NCBI GenBank assembly: GCA_949752745.1
Contig: CATKHT010000144.1
Coordinates: 1 to 64,000, forward strand
Direction: 5' to 3'
Length of the DNA: 64,000 bases
Source: Protula sp. h YS-2021
Lineage: Eukaryota > Annelida > Polychaeta > Sabellida > Serpulidae
The translations under genes and the position numbers were made by a program. The notes under the pieces are model-generated. The model was not told where the DNA came from, ran no database searches, and worked only from the letters and a program-made list of their open reading frames with translations. Of the stretch, positions 1 through 13,003 are shown piece after piece (positions within the stretch are counted from its first letter, which is position 1; every line of letters starts with the position of its first letter).

Positions 1-2170
1 CCCGCCGCCCCCCCCCACCCGCCCCCTCTACCAGTATTGTGAACTGTGGAGGGGCATAGGTGGGCGGAGGTGCTGTTCGGCGGGGAGGGGGGGGGGAGGA
101 TGAGCTGACGAGAACTAGAGAAAATTGGTAGTGTCGCACCAAAAGTATTTTCTGAGAGTTATTCGGGTCATGACCCCTACCAGCAACCGAAATATGAACA
201 GAAACACACAAGACCAATTCGCAAAAAAAGGTTTAGCTTTGAATTTCTAGGAGTGATGTCAAGCACATCATTTCTCAAGGTCGTGACACCCTCCCCCACC
301 CCCCCCCCCCACCCCTACCCAAGGAAAATCGTGGATCCACGCTTGGGAGCAGCTCCACACATTTGTGAAATATTCCTTTGTCTTTTTCTAAACACTATGG
401 GATGATTTTGTGACTTCACATTAGAAAATAAAAAAAAACTCTGCATGTTCAACACACCTGAAGGCACGCTCTGCCCTCGTGCACTTCCGGTTGCAGAGGG
501 TAGAAAACATAAGGTACGCTCCCATACCATGAAATATTATCTACATCACGAAACAAAAACGCCAGTGTAGTAATACCAGAACGTTTTGCACTCGACTCGC
601 TACCGGCGTTACGAACCTTACTTACGAGAAGCAAAGACTTTAATGTTTAATCGTGTTCCGAAGATATCATCATAATGCTTCGTCTGCATGTTTGCCGTTT
701 ATGTCTAAAAAAGAAAAAGAAAACAAAGAAACTGTCAAATATGTTGATTCTATATCGGCCTGAATTCTTATTGTGTGAGCGCTTTGAATATTTATAGGTA
801 TGTAACAATCCTTAGCGATGATTAGTGATATCATTTTATACTCTTTTAGCTTAAGATTTGCTTCAACATCGTGCTAAACCTACTTAATGTGTTAAATTAT
901 TTTACTCACATGATTAATTATAACACATTTAATAACATACAATTTCAGTAAGGCAGCAATTTAATTTCGTGTTATGGATATCATTATATTATATCATTAT
1001 ATTACTTAATAATTTACTTAAATATCAAACCTGATTTGACTTGTTTTAGAAAATCTAGCTAATTTTATTATTACAGATAAAAGATATCAAGGAAGCAAGT
1101 ATCAATTTTCACGTTTTCGATGTACCTCGTATGAGCTTAAAAAGTATGAAAAAAGAAAGAAACTGCAGTCTTGTTGAATCTGCAAATGGTTTTGGATGTG
1201 TCGATTCCAATGGTGACGAAGGAAAAAAGGGAGGAAGAGAAAAGAAGAAGAAGAAGAAGAAGAAGAAGAAGAAGACACCTTTTCTTTTCTTTCCTTATTC
1301 CTACCTTTGTTTTCAAAGCAAAGAACTCGAAGCAATCCTTGCCTCATGATAAATATATCTTACCATCAAACTGTGCCAAGAATACGGCCAATATGGTGCT
1401 TTATGGATGATGTCAATCACCTCCCAAGCAGTGAAAAAATGACATATTTCTATCAATATTTTACATAACCAAATATATATTTACATCTCCAAATATATGC
1501 CATCCAATAAAAATAATTAAGGTCAAAACTAGAGTTACAATGATGTCCGTTGGAGCAAAAGAGTCGAACGAAAGGCCATTAGATCGCAGCTGCCATGACA
1601 GACAGAAACTGTAGCTAAAAACGGTGACATTTTATCCAACAAACACATGCTCGTTTAGAATCTGTCAGGTAATAACATTGTGTTGTGCGAAATATCAAGA
1701 TAACTGTGTCACTGCTAGCATTTCACTACCATCATGCGCTGTCATGGTTAACTTAATACTGAGCTATTTTTTAATTGATCAACGTGATTGTATTAACATT
1801 TTTAACCCAAAGACCGATCCACGGTCAACTGACTGATACTAGAATCGTATATCAAGGTGTTGTATATTTCTGCAATATTTTGTTTATAAGATATTTTAGA
1901 AGAACTTAATATGCGGGTTTCCTTATTTCTACCCATTTAAATAAGCGTACAGGAATTCAAAATGGTAACTTAAATAATTTTGCGAGTACAAAATTAAGTA
2001 TTAATATTTCACCTTTTGTTTTCACAGAAATCAACAAACATATTTATAGCCAACTTTTGGTGACTGTCAAAGTGTCACTGCTGTATATGTGCAATATGTT
2101 GATAAAGATATATTGAAGTGCATCTGTTGTGCAAGTAAACTTCTCTACCTTTCTGTCTCCATGGGTTGAG
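1..2170. other. gene-free stretch with simple repeats
   Basis: No supported coding region was seen. The first 320 bases contain poly-C/poly-G tracts, a purine AAG microsatellite lies near 1233-1275, and the rest is AT-rich. The small open frames across the AAG run are translations of the microsatellite. Confidence 0.6.
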
Positions 2171-2174
2171 CTTT

Positions 2175-3224
2175 GTTGAATATTATTATAAGTAATTCTT
2201 ATAACGCGCTTTATATAATTAAATCTCTAAGCGCTTACAAACATAGATACATAAGCATGAATACACATAGTCTAAGAAAATAAAAAAAAATACTTATAAA
2301 AACAATAACAGTAAATAGCAACTAATAATACTGACTGAACAAATAGGTTTTTAAAAGTCTCCTGAAACATAAAATAGAAGTAGAACTTTTAATATGAATC
2401 GGAAGATCATTCCACAGCTTCGGCGCAAACACTTCGAATGATTTGTCTCCCATTTTAGAAATAGTTCTTGGAATGACTAGTTGCAAATGACTAGACCTGG
2501 TTGATAAGGAACTAACAAATCAACTAGATAAGCAGGGCCATCTCCTGTTAACATTTGAAACAGAGTACTAAAATTTTAAAAATGACTCTAGCGTCAGTTG
2601 GCAACCAATGCAGCTCCCTAAGTATAGGGGTTATATGACCCCATCTGTCTACTTTTGCAATGAGCCTAGCGGCAGAATTTTGGACAAGCTGTAACTTCTT
2701 AATCAGGGTTTTATTAACGCCATATAAGAGACCATTTCCATAATCTAATTGTGATATAACCATTGCCTGAACGAGAGTACGCGTAACATCTATATCCATA
2801 TACTTTCTCATGTTCGAGACAGAGCGAAGATTAGACATTGCAATTTGGCACTTTCTCACAACAAACTGTTCCATGGACAAAGATTGATCAAATATGACAC
2901 CAAGGTTCTTGACATTCGAAACACTAGAAATATTTTGATCACCAACCTTCAAATTTATGTTAGACAACTTAGACCTGAAATGCTTTGTTCCAATCAAAAT
3001 AACCTCAGTTTGTTCATCATTAAGCTTTAAATGATTAAGAGTCATCCACGTCTTAACGTCACAGATACATGCTTCTAATAGACTACATGCATTGCCAAAG
3101 TCATTAACATAAAAAAATACAAATAATTGCGTATCGTCAGCATAAAAGTGATATGATAAACCGTGTTTTCGCATGATATCGCCAACAGTGGCCACATACA
3201 AGGTGAACAGCAGTGGTCCTAGAA
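2175..3224 (-). mobile_element. 5'-truncated LINE (non-LTR retrotransposon) tail, frameshifted
   Basis: The minus strand encodes the end of a LINE reverse transcriptase. It opens with a GPLLFTLYVA-type segment at about 3224, followed by the catalytic YADDTQL motif and the thumb segment that ends in LHWLPTDARVIFKI. The long frame stops at 2548. The family's usual C-terminal end (SHLQLVIPRTISKMGDK, then a LWNDLPIHIK-type segment) continues in other frames to a stop at 2322-2324, so the copy has at least one frameshift and is dead. Downstream, 2175-2260 reads on the minus strand as AAGCGC...ATAAAGCGC and ends in an ATT-rich tail, like the 3' UTR of L2/CR1/jockey-like LINEs. The 5' side is cut off abruptly where a 54-bp tandem repeat begins. 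The clade assignment is inferred. Confidence 0.85.
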
Positions 3225-3577
3225 TACTTCAAGCGGCGTGAATAGCCTTTCCTATTTACATGGTTGAGCTATGTTGAATCCTTCCAGCGGCGTGAATAGC
3301 CTTTCCTATTTACATGGTTGAGCTATGCTGAATCCTTCCAGCGGCGTGAATAGCCTTTCCTATTTACATGGTTGAGCTATGTTGAATCCTTCCAGCGGCG
3401 TGAATAGCCTTTCCTATTTACATGGTTGAGCTATGTTGAATCCTTCCAGCGGCGTGAATAGCCTTTCCTATTTACATGGGATGAGCTCTGTTAAATCCTT
3501 CCCTCGGCGTGAGTGGCCTTTCAGCGGCCTTAGTAACCTTCCCTCGGCGTGAGTAGCAGCTGTGTTGCATCCTTCCC
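3225..3577. repeat. 54-bp tandem repeat abutting the LINE
   Basis: A unit of about 54 bp containing AGCGGCGTGAATAGCC and TTTACATGGTTGAGCT recurs near 3231, 3286, 3340, 3394 and 3448. Shorter degenerate pieces continue to about 3577. The copies are nearly identical, so the expansion is recent. Confidence 0.85.
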
Positions 3578-4042
3578 GCTACTGTTAAACCATAATGAAC
3601 AAACGTCAAGATGCAAAATATTATCAAAATGTGGAGAGCCAATTTTATGCCAGTAAAGTCATCAATAGCTCATATAATAAAAAAATCAACAGCAACAAAA
3701 AATACCACAGATAAAAGTGATTCAATAGCCAAAAAATAAACTAGCCAGGTTAAAATATCAGAAAATCGACCGTTGGTGCAAAAAATACTCCAGTGTTGGA
3801 CAAAATACTCACGTGAACAAGTAGTGAGAAGTGGCATTAAACCTACGAAGCTGGGACGCCATTTTGAGAAGGAGATTAAAAATAAATAAATGATCATTTC
3901 TCGCTCACAAAGAGGGGCATTTTCTCTGCCATCAACCAGTCGGTTGTATGGCATAAAAGGGGCGGATATGAGATGCCAAGCGTGACAACTTCGCATGAAC
4001 TAATTGCTGTTATCTACACGTTTGCCGCGCCTCTCCCCGACT
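3578..4042. other. intergenic, nothing recognised
   Basis: AT-rich sequence with short non-conserved open frames only. I see no gene or clear repeat in it. Confidence 0.5.
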
Positions 4043-4462
4043 TATGGCGGTATATTTGAACAAAAAATCAAAAACGTACATGCTGTATATTTTATTTTTT
4101 CTCACGTTCATTTGGATGGCCTCGAGGCAATTTTCTCAGCCGCGCAACATTTACATTTCATATGTTATTTGACTTTTTATTTCGCGCTCTTTAATTTCGC
4201 CATAATTTTATCCCGCACCATAATTAAACGTCTTGTGTTTTAAAGAACGTTTCTCTGATCATGCGTTTTATCACGTAATTTAATTTCTTAATTTTGGAAC
4301 GCGAAAAGTGAATTATAGGGCGCGATAAATTGAATTCATTCTATGGTTCGCGAAAGAATTAAATATTTTCTCATCTATTAATTGCACATAACTACCATTG
4401 CGATCAAAAATAAATGTTGGAGCGCGAACGCCATGAAATTTTTGTACAAATATACCGCCATA
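4043..4462. mobile_element. 420-bp MITE-like element with TIRs and TA target site
   Basis: The left end reads TATGGCGGTATATTTG and the right end is its inverted copy, CAAATATACCGCCATA. About 30 bp of each end can be paired. TA flanks both ends, as expected for a Tc1/mariner-type target site. The interior has no coding capacity, so this is a non-autonomous element. The superfamily is inferred from the TA only. Confidence 0.7.
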
Positions 4463-7236
4463 CCCCACTACTCACACAGAATAGCGACAGGTGGGGGCGG
4501 AGAAGGTAAAGGCGGACAAGCTGTTAGATGGATTAAGCCAGATGTTTTGGTTCAAAATACGAAATTAATTTTTTATGAAATAAGTGCTATTTTAAAAGGA
4601 ATTTATTTATATAACGCAGGGGGGGGGGGAAGCGTTGTGGTACCTAGAATCCCTCTCACCCTACCCCCACCCCCTTTCATTTTCACCCTGTAAAGCACAA
4701 ACACCAGTCTTTATTCTTGGATATTTTCTACAGGATGTGCCCACGCAAACAGCAATGAGAGCGATTGATAAAAACACACACAGTAAAGTAAATGCCCTTT
4801 AGCTTAGCTGTAGATTGATGCAAAGACAAACAGTATTTTCACCTCCCTCAAAAAAAATGTTACCTCATAAATGGAGAGAACAACATTTTTTCCTAAAGAG
4901 GTCCTTAGAAGAAGAGCCATTATCACAACACAAGTCACGCGATTCCTCTCTGTATAGTGCAGCCATGTCGAAAGCAGACCAAAAACAATGCCCTCTATTG
5001 TTAAGCGTCTGGCATATGTTTATGTAATCTTTATATTATAGTGATGACGTCATATAATTGATTCCTCACGTATTATATTTCCGTCGTATTACCGCTGTCA
5101 GATTAGAATGAGTTATAACCTGTATTTTATTTGTTCCATTTCTTAACGCTTATATAATCTCATCCAATGGCATTTATTTGAACCGTCTCGATATTGTCCT
5201 TATTGAAAATGAAGGACAAACACATGTCTGAACAAGAAATTACGATACTGAACGACTGTATTTAACCCTAAGCCACCAGCGCAAGGCATATCCGGTTACT
5301 GTTTGACGCAGTCACTCGACTGAACACTGGATAACGTTGAATATACCCAATAATTACACAATATGATAATTTTTGTGAGGCTGTACCTTACAAACGGGGC
5401 AAAAATAAAGCTTTCGCAGTACTCCTATTGTCACGTCAGTTAGCAATATATTTATATAAGTAACATATCCTTAAAGTTTGACGTACATCTAACTGATAAC
5501 AATAGTTATGCAGCATATATGTTATTAATTGGGTATGGCTCTCAAGGGAGTCGAGTGCATCTCTATATATACCAAATATGATAAGAAATAGATTATCAGA
5601 GTAGAGATAACATCCGGCGATGAACAGACAGACAGTAAGACGGACAGAACGGACAGAAGAAACCAAAGCTATAGCACCCTTAAAGCAAAAGAGCATTAAT
5701 GTCATGTAGAGGTCAGTTGTAAGAGAAATTGGCTTTATATTTAAATCTCATATAAAAGTTTCTGTAATGAAACAAGATTTCAGACTCCAGTAAGCGAATA
5801 ATGGTAAGTTATTACGATATCAATAGTTGCCAACTCAGTTATTACCATATCAATAGTTATATTTATTACAATATTTAATAATATTTTTTATAAGGTGCAC
5901 ATTTGGCAATAAATTACAAGCTAAATTACAATGAAATACAGAAATACTTTCTCATCTCCCCCCAAATATGTTCTTTTAAAAATAAAGATACTTTTGAATA
6001 AGATTTGTTTAACTCGCAAATAATTTCGTTGTATTTTTTTTGAGAGTTGAACAAATTTTATTTCTTTGAGTGAACAGACCTTTGCGTAAACCAACCAGAT
6101 AGCATTGGTACCGCTGCTTTCTGTCACGTAGTTCATATATCCCCCCCCCCCCCCCTACCACTAACAACATTCACTGTTGACTATAAAATGCAAAGTGCAT
6201 TTCTGTGATTAAATGGCTTTTATTGTTTTATTCCCAAAACATAAAGTGTATTGCCTCTTTACCAATGTTTTGTTACTTTGCCTCCTGCACTGGGTCATGT
6301 GTAGGCTGCTATTGTGAAACACCAGTACCGTTACCTTTATGTAATAAATCTGAATATTAGCACAAAATATAGTTCAAAACATACAAATAAAAACGACAAA
6401 ATAGGGTTATTTTATTGTACATAGTAATTTGCACTGCAGATAAATTACATTAAAATATCGTAGGATATATTATAATACTTTTTAGAAATAAAATGTCAAT
6501 TAAAATTTTAGTAACGCAGTTTTCATAAGTTTTAATATTGTAAGCATTTCACATCATTTTGTAAAAAAAAAATGCCTCCTCCACCGAAAACCACCCTGCC
6601 TGTTCAGCACCACACCCTAGCTGAAGTAATATAAATTGTCTCATTCCATGCGATCATTCTGCCTCCCTCCTTCTAGGTTCATCATTTCCACAGGGTTCAT
6701 CCACAGAAAACTGCCGACATTCATAAAACATGCACAAAGCTTTGCTCGAAAATTTCAAACGAATATTACATGTATAAGTCAAGCTGATACTGGCAAAGGC
6801 TTTGTGACGAAGCCCTTTTTGTTTTGCGTAACTACAGTTGCTATTTGGCACACGGTCGGATTCAAAATACAAGTAATTATCTTGCAGCAAAAAAAAAAAA
6901 AAAAAAAAAAGATATTACAGAGCATTTATGGTGCGAGTGTGTGTTTTAATTATAATTGCAATAGGCCATGGGGCCGGAATTCTTTTTATTAGATTCTGTC
7001 ACTTGAGAAAGGTGATGAGTTCATCACTGAGCGAATCGTTGACAAGCTTTTATGCGTGCCCGAACCAATGCAAACCACCCAGCCCCAAGATTTAAAAAAA
7101 TACGGAAGTAGGCGCAGTCCCGCACCCAAACCATCCCTAACTTCAGCATTAAACTGACGTCATCTCACTTATCACCACACATCATCAATTTGTCGACTAC
7201 CAAAGTCAATCATCACAACACAGAGGCGGGGTCACC
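4463..7236. other. intergenic, AT-rich, homopolymer tracts
   Basis: No convincing gene was found. A poly-C run lies near 6141-6157 and a poly-A run near 6889-6910. Short open frames here lack recognisable domains and do not join across splice sites. Confidence 0.5.
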
Positions 7237-7414
7237 GTCTGCTCGGGACCTCAGTACCACCAGTGGTACTGAGGTCCCGAAGTGGCACTGAGGACCCGGT
7301 GGCACTGAGGACCCAAAGCATTTTTTACTTTAAAATCCTAGATTAAATTGTTTTAAGCTGAAAGAAACGTTTAAAACCAAAAATCAATGTTACTTCCCGA
7401 AAAAAAGTGAAGAT

Positions 7415-8190
7415 GTGGTACTGAGGGCCCGGTGGTGGCACTGAGGACCCAAACTTTTTGTTTGCTTCAAAATGCTAGATTAAGTTGTTTGAAGCTGAAA
7501 GAAACGTTCAAAACCAAAAATCAATGCTTACTTTCAGAAAAAAGTAAAGTGGTGGTACTGAGGACCCGGTGGTGGCACTGAGACCCGGTGGTGGCACTGA
7601 GGACCCAAACTTTTTTTTTGCTTCAAAATGCTAGATTAAGTTGTTTTAAGCTGAAAGAAACGTTCAAAACCAAAAATCAATGCATACTTTCAGAAAAAAG
7701 TAAAGTGGTGGTACTGAGGACCCGGTGGTGGCACTGAGGACCCAAACTTTTTTTTGCTTCAAAATGCTAGATTAAGTTGTTTTAAGCTGAAAGAAACGTT
7801 CAAAACCAAAAATCAATGCTTACTTTCAGAAAAAAAGTAAAGTGGTGGTACTGAGGACCCGGTGGTGGCACTGAGACCCGGTGGTGGCACCGATGACCCA
7901 AACTTGTTTTTCGCTTCAAAATACTATATTAGGTGGTTTTAAGCTGAAAGAAACGTAAAATACGTAATCTAAAATTTAAAATAATCGGGTCCTCAGTATC
8001 ACCACCTGGTCCTCAGGGCCACCACCGGGGCCTCAGGACCACCACCGGGTACTCACTACCACCTTCGAGTCCTCACTACCACCACCGGGTCCTCACTAAC
8101 ATCACAGGGTCCTCATTACCACTACCGAATCCTCAGTACCACCAACCGAGCCTCAGGGCCACCAACAGGTCATCGATGCCACCACTTAGA
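7415..8190. repeat. subterminal tandem repeats, about 140-150 bp and shorter units
   Basis: Four units starting with GTGGTACTGAGG and continuing through GCTGAAAGAAACGTTCAAAA lie near 7415, 7553, 7707 and 7845. From about 7981 the same motif turns into short inverted units of the GGGTCCTCACTACCACC type, up to about 8190. Confidence 0.8.
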
Positions 8191-8799
8191 TTTTTTTCGA
8201 AAAGTATGATTTTTGTTATTGTTATAATGGTTTATTTTCACTCTCAAACATTACAAATCTTACATGTAAAATGAAAATAAAGCAAGAATGTCTAGGGACG
8301 TTGTGACCAATCTAGTAAATCACGTATCACTTGGCTTGTATGGTCGCCAGAAAGTGGTCATATTGCAAAACACGGCTGCAGAAAAATCTTACAAATATGA
8401 AGAAATCCGCTCAAAATTGTGGGAGAAGAAGCATTTTGAAAATTCGACGCCAAAAATTAAAAAAAAGAAAAATGCCCCCACTTAGTCAATATTAGGCGGA
8501 TCTCCAAATGAAGTAATTTTTCAAGAGAGGCTTATCTAAAAATATTCTCACAAATTTTAAGAAAATCTGACCAATACTGTGGGAGAAGAAGCATTTTGAA
8601 AACTAATCCGAATTTCGCTACACGTAGCGAAATAGCACCCAATTGCTAAGGGCAGAGACACAACATATTTGGTCAAAGTCACATTTTTCAGTGTTTCGAC
8701 ATAATTGTCAGCTTTCGGATTATTATCGTGAACGAGGCCATCGAAGTGAATATAATGTAACCTCATTTGGGCACAAATAAATCAAATTCAGTTTTCTAA

Positions 8800-9470
8800 C
8801 CGTTTTTGAGATACTGATCAACTTACAGTTTTTGACCTTGACCATGATGGAGGAGGTCAAGGTCACCGAGGTACCTCTTATATTACGTCTTTTTGGCCCA
8901 AAGGGTCGAAAATGAGCTCAAAATCGCTCTATCTCTAACCTTTTTCTAGATAATAGTCAACTTCCGGTTTTTGACCTTGACCGTGACCCAGAAGGTCAAA
9001 GTCACCGAGGTACCTCTTATGTAACATTGTTTAGGCCCAAAGGGTCGAAAATGAGCTCAAAATCGCTCTATCTCTAACCGTTTCCGAGATGAGTCGGCCT
9101 GTCGTTAAGTCACGTGACCTTTGACCTTGACCCTCAAGGTCAAGGTTAGTGATGAAAGCTTACCCTTTACTGAAGATGTTTTATGCATTCACACTGGGAT
9201 TTGAGCACCTTTATGGCTACTTTTTGTGATTAATAGGTGTTTCCAAAAATATTTTGACCTCAATTTGACCTTGACCTCTGAGGTTCAAGGTCAAAAAATT
9301 TTACGGATTTGACGACAACTCATTACCCTCTATGTCTCTGCCAAATGCCGTCTTTTTACGACAAACCCTGTAGGAGAAGTTTTCTAGAAACCACTTTGAG
9401 GACAGAAAAAATTTGACCTCAATTTGACCTTGAACTTCAAGGTCAAAGTCAAAAAATTTTGCGGATTTGA
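8800..9470. repeat. repeat rich in TGACCTTGACC / AAGGTCAAGGTCA motifs
   Basis: This is a degenerate internal repeat. Segments with GGTCAAGGTCACCGAGGTAC and GGCCCAAAGGGTCGAAAA occur at about 8855-8940 and 8990-9085. Related TTTGACCTTGACC segments follow to 9470. Each AGGTCA or TGACCT copy is a nuclear-receptor half-site sequence. No function is shown. Similar motif-rich repeats are, to my knowledge, common in bivalve genomes. Confidence 0.7.
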
Positions 9471-9671
9471 CGACATCTCGTTACCCTCTATCATTGTGCC
9501 AAATTTCGTCGTCCTACGTCAAATAGCCTAGGAGGAGTTTTCTGGAAACCTCCGTGACGGAAAAAAGAGAAGAAAAAAAAAGGAAAAAAAAGACAGAAAT
9601 TTCGAGAAAAACTACAAACTTATACCCATTTGCAAACGAAGTTTGCAAGTGGGAATTTACAATCGAAAATT

Positions 9672-10114
9672 TTTTATGTCCCCCGCCCCCATATATATAT
9701 ATGCCCTCCCTCTCAAAAAGATAAATTGCATTTTAGCCTCCCCCCTCCTCCCCGTTCTCTCTCCCCCCCCCCCCCCTCTGATGCCAAAAAGGGAAACTTC
9801 GCTTTTTTTAATTTTATGAATAGACATATGTATTTGTATATATTTTATGGAAAACAAATAAAAAATGCACCCAATTTAGGCTAAATTGGCTAAAATGGCA
9901 CATAATTGAAAAATGCACGTCTCAGTGCATCAACACCGAAAGGTAGAATGCATAAAAAGATTGAACAAAAACATGCCGTGTGAAAACGTAAATGCTGCTC
10001 ATAGAGCTGCTTTGATGAAGTCGCTTCAAGGCTTAATAATTGCAAAGCCGATGGGAAAGGCAAAAAAAAACGCAATTTGTCTTTGTTGGAGGGGTGGGGG
10101 GGGGGCTTCGGAGG

Positions 10115-10149
<35 letters not shown>

Positions 10150-10240
10150 AAAAAGAGAACTTTCGCATCTTTTTTTTCCTTCAACATTTTGTGAATAGAC
10201 ATGTGTATTTGTATATATTTTATGGAAAAAAACTGTAAGA
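9672..10240. repeat. direct repeat pair with (TA)n and poly-C tracts
   Basis: The segment beginning ATGCCAAAAAG and containing GAATAGACAT, then GTATTTGTATATATTTTATG occurs at about 9781-9855 and again at 10145-10225. A (TA)n run lies at about 10115-10146 and short TA/poly-C runs lie near 9690 and 9760. Confidence 0.7.
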
Positions 10241-11036
10241 TATTGAGATAAACATATTGGGTGATGGTGGGGGTGGGGGGCGGGGCAGTGGGAATACAAG
10301 AAGATAAAAGATCCCATGCTACCCCTGACGGCGTCGCCAAACGGGGTGGCAGGGAGGGAGGCGGAAGAAGCAGTGATTTTAAGATACAATTAAAGATGGG
10401 GGCGGTGCGGGGACGGGGAGTTCATATGAAAAATTTGTCGGGACCTCAGTGCCACCGGGTCCTCAGTGCCACTTCGGGACCTCAGTACCACTAGTGGTAC
10501 TGAGGTCCCGAGCAGACGACAACCCTTACTGACAACACACGTCATTTCAGTTTTTAATGTCAAGTAGTCTTTCTGAATGAATCCCCACCCGACCCCCTCT
10601 TCTAAAATCATTCCAGTTTTTTATGGCATTAAGCGACTCTGCCTGATACCGTGCTCAATGTACCCCCTCCCCACCCCTCACCCCTGGCCGCTGAAGTCGT
10701 CTCCATTTATTTGTGTCATATAATCATTGTGCGTGCTTCTGTTATAAGAGCGATAACTTGTGTGATTTAGGCTATATTCGGGCACTTGTGTAAGCCCAAT
10801 GAGCTCCGCTCTGCGCCGTCATCTAATCATTCTGCCTGCTCCTACCTGTTCAACATACCATTCCCTTCCACCCCTATTCCCCTCCCTCCCCCCGCCGACA
10901 TTCAGCGACTGGCTTGGCCCGTGCGTTTGACGTCATGAGTGATTGCGCTTAGCATCCATTTTGTGATTAGTCAAAATAGCAAAGACTTCATAGCTTGCTG
11001 CTTTCATACCAAAGTTAATATTTAATATCTGCAAAA

Positions 11037-12563
11037 AGAGACTTAGTGTAATTTTAGATGGAGTATGCCTGACAACCACAGAGACTCGATGCAATTGCAG
11101 ATGGAGTGTTCCTGACAACGACAGAGACTTGATGTAATTGTAGATGGAGTGTTCCTGACAACGACAGAGACTTGATATAATTGTAGATGGAGTGTTCCTG
11201 ACAACGACAGAGACTTAATGTAGTTATAGATGGAGTGTGCCTGACAACCCCAGAGACTTGATGTAATTGTAGATGGAGTGTTCCTGACAACGACAGAGAC
11301 TTGATGTAATCGTTGATGGGGTGTGCCTGACAACCACAGAGACTCGATATAATTGCAGATGGAGTGTGCCTGACAACGACAGAGACTTGATGTAATTGTA
11401 GATGGAGTGTTCCTGACAACGACAGAGACTTGATATAATCGTAGATGGGGTGTGCCTGACAACCACAGAGACTCGATATAATTGCAGATGGAGTGTGCCT
11501 GACAACGACAGAGACTTGATGTAATTGTAGATGGAGTATGCCTGACAACGACAGAGACTTGATGTCATTGTAGATGGAGTGTGCCTGACAACGACAGAGA
11601 CTTGATGTAATTGTAGATGGAGTGTGCCTGACAACGACAGACATGACGTAATTGTAGATGGAGTGTGCCTGACAACGACAGAGACTTGATGTAATTGTAG
11701 ATGGAGTGTGCCTGACAACGACAGAGACTTGACGTAATTGTAGATGGAGTGTGCCTTACAACGACTGAGACTTGATGTAATTATAGATGGAGTGTGCCTG
11801 ACAACCCCAGAGACTTGATGTCATTGTAGATGGAGTGTGCCTGACAACGACAGAGACTCGATATAATTTTAGATGGAGTGTGCCTGACAACGACAGAGGC
11901 TTTATGTAATTGTAGATGGAGTGTGCCTGACAACGACAGAGGCTTGATGTCATTATAGATGGAGTGTGCCTGACAACGACAGAGACTTGATGTCATTGTA
12001 GATGGAGTGTGCCTGACAACGACAGTGGCTTTCTGTAATTGTAGATGGAGTGTGCCTGACAACGACAGAGGCTTGATGCCATTATAGATGGAGTGTGCCT
12101 GACAACGACAGAGACTTGTTGTCATTGTAGATGGAGTGTGCCTGACAACGATAGAGGCTTGATGTCATTGCAGATTGAGTGTGCCTGACAACGACAGAGG
12201 CTTGATGTCATTGCAGATTGAGTGTGCCTGACAACGACAGAGACATAATGTCATTGTAGATGGAGTGTGCCTGACAACTACAGAGACTTGATGTCATTGT
12301 AGATGGAGTGTGCCTGACAACGACAGAGGCTTGATGTCATTGTAGATGGAGTGTGCCTGACAACGACAGAGACTTGATGTCATTGTAGATGGAGTGTGCC
12401 TGACAACGACAGAGACTTGATGTCATTATAGATGGAGTGTGCCTGACAACGACAGAGACTTGATGTCATTGTAGATGGAGTGTGCCTGACAACGACAGAG
12501 ACTTGAAGTGTTTGTAGATGGAGTGTGCCTGATAACGACAGAGACTTGATGTCATTGTAGATT
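11037..12563. repeat. 43-bp minisatellite, about 35 copies
   Basis: The unit is GATGGAGTGTGCCTGACAAC followed by GACAGAGACTTGATGTAATTGTA, 43 bp in all, repeated head to tail for about 1.5 kb. Variants affect mainly GTAATT/GTCATT, AGACTT/AGGCTT and GTGTGCC/GTGTTCC. Because 43 is not a multiple of three and the unit lacks stops on the minus strand, long open frames appear there in several phases. They are a by-product, not genes. Confidence 0.95.
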
Positions 12564-13003
12564 CTTGACGACGAGTTTATGTCACAACCTTACATCGACC
12601 AATGAGAATTAACATTTTCATCACGTGATCAAAAAGTGCCAGTGCTTGCGTCTTCGCAAAACGCATAATTTCTTACTGTTTTATAACAAATATAACAGGG
12701 TATTTTTCTTTTTCTAGGCTGATTGCGGACATTTTGGCCTACTTGTCACATGCCGTGAAGTTAGACAGCTGCATCGTCCAATAATAAACCCAACAGTCCA
12801 TCAATTATTCAGGCAAATATTTCTAAAAGCTATATATAGAATTTTCAAAATAATTGCATTTCACTCGGGCTTATTTGCATAAGGAATAAATATATTATAA
12901 GAACAGAAAAAATGGCAGTATTGTAACCAAAGTAAGGCAATGCAATAGTAATTATTTATGAAATGCGATAGTCATTATTATCTAATTCGTAATCAATACA
13001 TTC
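12564..13003. other. intergenic, nothing recognised
   Basis: AT-rich sequence with no supported feature. Confidence 0.5.

Larger units (their letters stand above)
7237..10514. mobile_element. 3.3-kb non-autonomous inverted-repeat element
   Basis: The sequence starting GTCTGCTCGGGACCTCAG at 7237 returns as an inverted copy ending at 10514. Roughly 75 bp match. Each end itself contains a near-perfect palindrome (GGGACCTCAGTACCAC, then GTGGTACTGAGGTCCC). The GGACCCGGTGGCACTGAG motif of the ends is amplified inside the left end. No transposase frame is visible. Sequence flanking the ends does not clearly show a target-site duplication. Confidence 0.65.

Noticed and set aside
4382..5027. Plus-strand frames of 70-103 residues
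   Set aside because: No recognisable domain, homopolymer-encoded segments, no splice partner.
11043..12125. Long minus-strand open frames (up to 196 residues) across the 43-bp minisatellite
   Set aside because: They are translations of the tandem unit in different phases; no domain, no splice signals, same sequence in all frames.
11037..12563. Possible CRISPR array
   Set aside because: The 43-bp units are contiguous without unique spacers, and the DNA is eukaryotic.
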